DNA of 64,000 bases from Isoetes taiwanensis (lineage: Eukaryota; Streptophyta; Lycopodiopsida; Isoetales; Isoetaceae): the NCBI GenBank assembly GCA_021234155.1, contig JAJEKV010000131.1, positions 1,721,288 through 1,785,287 on the forward strand. Direction: 5' to 3'. Positions 57,201 through 64,000 of this stretch are shown piece after piece (the stretch's first letter is position 1; the number at the start of each line of letters is the position of its first letter). The notes beneath the pieces are model-generated. The model did no database searches. It saw nothing but the letters and a program-made list of their open reading frames with translations, and was not told the DNA's origin. The position numbers and the translations under genes were made by a program.

Positions 57201-60200
57201 TGTTATACCACTGTGACAGCTTATTTTAACATCCTAGATGCTTTAGACTAACCTGAATATATCATGATATATCGATAAGCCAATGGAAAAGTTCAAAAAG
57301 CATGGTTACAGTATGCCACTGCGCAATCAGACTACTCATTGATTATATTCACTTAAGCTACAGCATAGCAAGTTCATGGGCTTAAATGCCATAAATGATA
57401 ACAGCGTTTACCATACAAAAGGAAGAACTACTTCCTATCAGGTAGAGAGAAAAATAGTTTCCTGTCGTGATGAGACTTTTTGCAACAGTTTCTTGAGTGC
57501 TCCATATCCACTTGCAGCCAAATACCAACGTAAACAGAACAAAGGAATCACAAAGAGAGGAGGGGATCCGTACCTGCAGCCAAACAATACTATGTTAGCA
57601 TGAAAATGGTAACATAGCAAGGGCCAAAAGGTACATTGGGTCCCCTCGGCTTATGGCCGATCACCCTTTGTAACCCTTTGTCCTTGATTAGTAGAAGCAA
57701 GAAATGAAAATGCAACACAAGAATTGATTTGAATACATTTAAGATCTTGCAAAAGATCATGTGTTTTAAATCAGAAATGTACAGGGTGCTTATCACTCGT
57801 AAGCTGTGCATCATGATCTGGCTGAGCACCACTTAGCATACAGTAGAAGATAAACTAATCATAAAGCGAAATGCTATCACCAAAGTGCTTATCAATCGTA
57901 AGCTATGCGTCATGATTTAGCTGAGCACCCCTTAGCATTCAATAAAAGTTAAACAAATCGTAAAGCAAAATGCTACCATCATTTTTGTAAAGTGTCTAGA
58001 TCGGCCAGATATTGTGCAAATCTGCAAGGCTCATTTAAACATTATAAATAGTATCTGATATTCATAGTTGTTCATTTTGAACAGATTGTTCTGAAGGCAT
58101 TATCTTCTTGACTATTCCATATCCAGTTCCAGTCTTCTTGTTATGCTGGACGTCTACTCACTCCAACAAATTTCATTATAGAACATATAGTCCTAGGGAT
58201 TTTCTTATTTGGAAGTCGGCATCGTATGACACATGAAGCAGCAACGCCTTTCGCGATCAGCCATATTCTTAACCATTGAGTATATGAGTAAACCAATTGC
58301 AAGACGAATGCTTTTGTAGCAGAGGCATTGGCAAGAATGGAAGCGCAACAAATCGAATGCGATTAAGATGAATGCGGCTGTGTTAGGTCACTGCAACATT
58401 AGGTCACAAAAAATAGGGTAATATTTTAGGGCACGAAACCATTAGCACAAACCAGTGTGAGAGAAAAGTTAACAAATGTCGCCCATGCCTGTATGCACGA
58501 ATATTCAAGGTATTTAAGATAAAAAAGGAGAACTGCATATGTAAATGCCCTATTGACAGTTTTATGTCATGCTTCTAAGGTAACACAGGTGCCTCTCTAA
58601 TAAGCTAAATGCCCATTTGACCATTCTACGTCATGTTCATGTGCATGGGAAGAGCCAAAATATGGCACCCATATATGCATGCCTGCTCAAATATACAAGG
58701 TAACCAAGATAAAGAGGAGATCGACATATGTAGAGACAAGATTATACCTCACAGAATCAAAGTGAATGAGGACAAAATATCAGTTCCATGATGTTTCAAA
58801 GGCATGCCCAATTAGTAAAATAGATGCCCATTTTAATGTTTTATGACGTGTTCATAATTATAAAAAAATCCTACCTCCAACCGTAGGATAGTTTAGACCT
58901 CCGAATGGAAATGCTGCATACTAGGGAGGAAAGACCCCACCATTACAGCAGAGGTCTGACCCTACCCTATTTTTTACTAAAGCCCTAAAGCTGATCTTAT
59001 CATCAAAGTAGTATATGTAACATTTAGAAGCGTGCATCATTGGATACCATTGTATCCCATTTACTTGGCCGAGTGGCAAAGCCTAATGGCAAGATAATGC
59101 AAAGGCATCTAGTAAATATCCATTTTATCAAGTAAAAAGCCAAAAGCCATATGATTGTATTATGCAGTTGAAATATGAACATACCTTGCTATTTGCCTCT
59201 ATGGGCTATAATATAACTGTTGCCATAATTTAGCAACATGGCATTATCTCACAATAGACTCAGCACGTAGTCACATGATTTTCCAGCTAAATTTGCCCAA
59301 TCAAATTGTATGCCTGTTCCCTATTGGGAAGAAAGAAAACTCCTGTAAAAGTTCAACAGTCATAATGCTGGTATAAGAAAAATCAGTACATAGATAGAAT
59401 GCATGATTGATAGGATTTAGACTGAAGGACACAAGCAACTCCAGTTAAACCAGAGAATTGAAGTGTCTAAAAAAAACCCGGCCTAACCTAGTATCCTAGG
59501 TTAGCATCAGCTTCAGTCAATCCTTCCACTGTATTATCAATCCAAAAATTTGAACGCATTCAAACTTGGTACTTGTGTTCCTTTAGTCTGTTATCCTATA
59601 TAATATTTGAGACAAGGTAACTATGTAATCTTTTATCTACGAGAAAATACTTCAAACTGTAGCCAAAACACATTGTAAACATCTATGTCTTACATCATAA
59701 AATCTGCAAATATCCCTTGTATCTATAACATTTAGAAGCTATTGTAGTATTAACCCAATAGCCAAATTTACCACTGTATTGATCAAGCAAAAGAAATAGT
59801 CTTTCATCCACATGTTGTAGTCTGTTACATGTTATACCACTGTGACAGCTTATTTTAACATCCTAGATGCTTTAGACTAACCTGAATATATCATGATATA
59901 TCGATAAGCCAATGGAAAAGTTCAAAAAGCATGGTTACAAGATGCCATCAAGAAATCGCACTACTCATTGATTATATTCACTTAAGCTACAAAGATAGCA
60001 AGTTCATGGGCTTAAATGCCATAAATGATAAAAATAAGCTTACCATACAAAAGGAAGAACTACTTCCCTATCGTAGAGAGAAAAATAGTTTCCCCGTCGT
60101 GATGAAACTTTTGCAACAGCTTCTTGAGTGCTCCATATCCACTTGCGACCAAATACCAACGTGAAATGTAACAAAGGAATCACAAAGAGAGGAGGGGATC

Positions 60201-63200
60201 CGTGACCGCAGCCAAACAATACTATGTTAGCATGAAAATGGTAACATAGCAAGGGCCAAAGGTACATTGGGTCCCCGGGCTTATGCCGATCACCCTTGTA
60301 ACCCTTTGTCCTTGATTAGTAGAAGCAAGAAATGAAAATGCAACACAAGAATTGATTTGAATACATTTAAGATCTTGCAAAAGATCATGTGTTTTAAATC
60401 AGAAATGTACAATGGTGCTTATCACCGTGAAGTCGCGGCATCATGATCCGGCCGAGAAGCACCACTTAGCATACAAGAGAAGATAAACTAATCATAAAGC
60501 GAAATGCTATCACCAAAGTGCTTATCAATCGTAAGTTATGGCGTCATGATTTAGCCGAGCACCCCTTAGCATTCAATAAAAGTTAAACAAATCGTAAAGC
60601 AAAATGCTACCATCATTTTTGTAAAGTGTCTAGATCGGCCAGATATTGTGCAAATCTGCAAGGCTCATTTAAACATTATAAATAGTATCCGATATTCATA
60701 GTTGTTCATTTTGAACAGATTGTTCAAGGCATTATCTTCTTTGACTATTCCATATCCAGGCCCAGTCTTCTTGTTATCTTTGGACGCCTACTCACCCAAC
60801 AAATTTCATTATAGAACATATAGTCCTAGGGATTTTCTTATTTGGAAGTCGCATCGATGATGACACATGAAGAAACGCCTTTCAGCGATCACCATATTCT
60901 TAACCATTGAGTATATGAGTAAACCAATTGCAAGACGAATGCTTTTGTAGCAGGCATTGGCAAGAATGGAAGCGCAACAAATCGAATGCAATTAAGATGA
61001 ATGCGGCTGTGTTAGGTCACTGCAACATTAGGTCACAAAAAATAGGGTAATATTTTAGGGCACGAAACCATTAGCACAAACCAGTGTGAGAGAAAAGTTA
61101 ACAAATGTCGCCCATGCCTGTATGCACGAATATTCAAGGTATTTAAGATAAAAAGGAGAACCGCATATGTAAATGCCCTATTGATGCTTTATGTCATGCT
61201 TCTAAGGTAACACAGTGCCTCTCTAATAAGCTAAATGCCCATTTGACCATTCTACGCCATGTTCATGTGCATGGAAGAGCCAAAATATGGCACCCATATA
61301 TGCATGCCTGCTCAAATATACAAGGTAACCAAGATAAAGAGGAGATCGACATATGTAGAGACAAGATTATACCTCACAGAATCAAAGTGAATGAGGACAA
61401 AATATCAGTTCCATGATGTTTCAAAGGCATGCCCAATTAGTAAAAATAGATGCCCATTTTAATGTTTTATGACGGTTCATAATTATAAAAATCCTACCTC
61501 CAACCGTAGGATAGTTTAGACCTCCGATGGAAATGTCGTGATACTAGGAGGACAGACCCCACCATTACAGCAGAGGTCTGACCCTACCCTATTTTTTACT
61601 AAAGCCCTAAAGCTGATCTTATCATCAAAGTAGTATATGTAACATTTAGAAGCGTGCATCATTGGATACCATTGTATCCCATTTACTTGGCCGAGTGGCA
61701 AAGCCTAATGGCAAGATAATGCAAAGGCATCTAGTAAATATCCATTTTATCAAGTAAAAAGCCAAAAGCCATATGATTGTATTATGCAGTTGAAATATGA
61801 ACATACCTTGCTATTTGCCTCTATGGGCTATAATATAACTGTTGCCATAATTTAGCAACATGGCATTATCTCACAATAGACTCAGCACGTAGTCACATGA
61901 TTTTCCAGCTAAATTTGCCCAATCAAATTGTATGCCTGTTCCCGATTGGGAAGAAAGAAAAACCCCCGTGAAAAGTTCAACAAATCATAATGCTGGTATA
62001 AGAAAAATCAAGACATAGATAGAATGCATGATTGATAGGATTTAGACCAAGGACACAAGCAACTCCAAGTTAAACCAGAGAATTGAAGTGTCTAAAAAAC
62101 CGGCCTAACCTAGTATCCTAGGTTAGCATCGCCTCAAATCCTTCCAATCGTATTATCAATCCAAAAATTTGAACGATTCAAACTTGGTACTTGTGTTCCT
62201 TTAGTCCGTTATCCTATATAATATTTGAGACAAGGTAACTATGTAATCTTTTATCTACGAGAAAATACTTCAAACCAGTAGCCAAAACACATTGTAAACA
62301 TCTATGTCTTACATCATAAAAATCTGCAAATATCTTGTATCTATAATATTTAGAAGCTATTGTAGTATTAACCCAATAGCCAAATTTACCAATCGTATTG
62401 ATCAAGCAAAAGAAATAGTCTTTCATCCACATGTTGTAGTCTCGTTACATGTTATACCACCGTGATGTACCATTTTAACATCCTAGATGCTTTAGACTAA
62501 CCTGAATATATCATGATATATCGATAAGCCAATGGAAAAGTTCAAAAGCATGGTTACAAAGATGCCACACCGAATCGACTACTCATTGATTATATTCACT
62601 TAAGCTACAAAGATAGCAAGTTCATGGGCTTAAATGCCATAAATGATAACAAATTTACCATACAAAAGGAAGAACTACTTCCTATCGTAGAGAGAAAAAT
62701 AGTTTCCGTCGTGATGAGACTTTTGCAACAGTTTCTTGAGTGCTCCATATCCACTTGCGTACCAAATACCAACGTAAATGTAACAAAGGAATCACAAAGA
62801 GAGGAGGGGATCCGTACCTGCAGCCAAACAATACTATGTTAGCATGAAAATGGTAACATAGCAAGGCCTCGGCTTATGGCTGATCACCCTTTGTAACCCT
62901 TTGTCCTTGATTAGTAGAAGCAAGAAATGAAAATGCAACACAAGAATTGATTTGAATACATTTAAGATCTTGCAAAAGATCATGTGTTTTAAATCAAAAT
63001 GTAATAGTGGTGCTTATCACCGTGAAGTCGCATCATGATCCGGCTGAGCACCACTTAGCATACAGTAGAAGATAAACTAATCATAAAGCGAAATGCTATC
63101 ACCAAAGTGCTTATCAATTGTAAGCTATGCGTCATGATTTAGCTGAGCACCCCTTAGCATTCAGTAAAAGTTAAACAAATCGTAAAGCAAAATGCTACCA

Positions 63201-64000
63201 TCATTTTTGTAAAGTGTCTAGATCAGCCAGATATTGTGCAAATCTGCAAGGCTCATTTAAACATTATAAATAGTACCTGATATTCATAGTTGTTCATTTT
63301 GAATAGATTGTTCTGAAGGCATTATCTTCTTGACTATTCCATATCCGGCCCTAGCCTTCTTGTTATGCCGGACGTCTACTCACTCCAACAAATTTCATTA
63401 TAGAACATATAGTCCTAGGGATTTTCTTATTTGGAAGCTCCAAGCATCAGATGACACATGAAGCAAAGAACGCCTTTCGCGATCAGCCATATTCTTAACC
63501 ATTGAGTATATGAGTAAACCAATTGCAAGACGAATGCTTTTGTAGCAGAGGCATTGGCAAGAATGGAAGCGCAACAAATCGAATGCGATTAAGATGAATG
63601 CGGCTGTGTTAGGTCACTGCAACATTAGGTCACAAAAAATAGGGTAATGTTTTAGGGCACGAAACCATTAGCACGAACCAGTGTGAGAGAAAAGTTAACA
63701 AATGTCGCCCATGCCTGTATGCACGAATATTCAAGGTATTTAAGATAAAAAAAGGAGAACTGCATATGTAAATGCCCTATTGACAGTTTTATGTCGTGCT
63801 TCTAAGGTAACACAGGTGCCTCTCTAATAAGATAAATGCCCATTTGACCATTCTACGTCATGTTCATGTGCATGGGAAGAGCCAAAATATGGCACCCATA
63901 TATGCATGCCTGCTCAAATATACAAGGTAACCAAGATAAAGAGGAGATCGACATATGTAGAGACAAGATTATACCTCACAGAATCAAAGTGAATGAGGAC
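54209..64000 (+). repeat. Tandem array of a 2.63-kb unit, about 3.7 copies
   Basis: The landmark GGCCTAACCTAGTATCCTAGG starts at 54218, 56851, 59480 and about 62102, giving spacings of 2633, 2629 and 2622 bp. The last copy is cut by the window end. Copies 1 and 2 are nearly identical. Copy 3 is clean to about 59935, then it and most of copy 4 carry many small differences concentrated at CAG/CTG sites. No gene with family features is seen in the unit. Short minus-strand frames recur in each copy (for example PPLFVIPLFCLRWYLAASGY next to a TTGGCTGCAG acceptor-like site, near 57450-57580), so an exon cannot be excluded. Confidence 0.95.
55157..55350 (+). repeat. Internal duplication inside the 2.63-kb unit
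   Basis: Two diverged copies of about 100 bp follow each other: GTGCTTATCACTCGTAAGCT (55155) and GTGCTTATCAATCGTAAGCT (55255), each followed by a TGAGCACC.CTTAGCAT word. The same pair is present in every unit of the array. Confidence 0.8.

Overview
This is nuclear DNA from a land plant. It is AT-rich and repeat-dense, with spliced genes and plant-type copia, L1, hAT, Helitron and MITE sequences. A degraded PPR gene, a reverse transcriptase of a kind I associate mainly with algae, bryophytes and other non-seed plants, and the scale of nested insertion make a fern or other non-flowering plant most likely. That lineage call is an inference. The only gene that looks intact from end to end is an ACT-domain-repeat (ACR-type) protein gene at 2013-4298, which has seven exons.

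Layout. (1) 1-4.9 kb: promoter region, the ACR gene and its 3' flank. (2) 4.9-16.5 kb: a second copy of the ACR 3' flank, broken into three pieces. One break holds a 7.4-kb retroposon-like block that contains a young Ty1/copia element (8397-13306, minus strand). The other break holds a 1035-bp hAT element with clean ends. A decayed second copia follows. (3) 16.8-39.2 kb: two direct repeats of about 2.5 kb (A and B) flank an internal region that encodes an RT with a YMDD active site, most like endonuclease-free Penelope-like elements. This element was itself hit by a 13,023-bp DNA transposon (23432-36454) with perfect 22-bp terminal inverted repeats and a 4-bp target duplication. Removing the insertion lets the RT reading frame run on to its stop codon. 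The DNA transposon carries a broken DDE-like transposase gene, a captured FCP1/HAD-type phosphatase, a Ulp1-like protease remnant and mirror-image CCACCA/TGGTGG arrays. (4) 39.2-44 kb: two L1-type LINE 3' ends in inverted orientation. (5) 44-54 kb: mostly non-coding, with a Helitron 3' terminus, minisatellites, a SINE-like tail, exons of a Cdc1/Ted1-like metallophosphoesterase that carries a premature stop, and a PPR pseudogene. (6) 54.2-64.0 kb: a tandem array of a 2.63-kb unit, nearly four copies, running off the window.

The main candidates for something undescribed are the RT element with its long direct repeats and repeat-borne small ORF, the large composite transposon nested in it, and a dispersed hairpin whose arms differ in sequence between copies but remain self-complementary within each copy. 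A separate technical point is that array copies 3 and 4 carry differences concentrated at CAG/CTG sites. These look like uncorrected long-read errors at CHG-methylated cytosines and not like evolution. Frameshifts inside repeats in this window should be read with that in mind.
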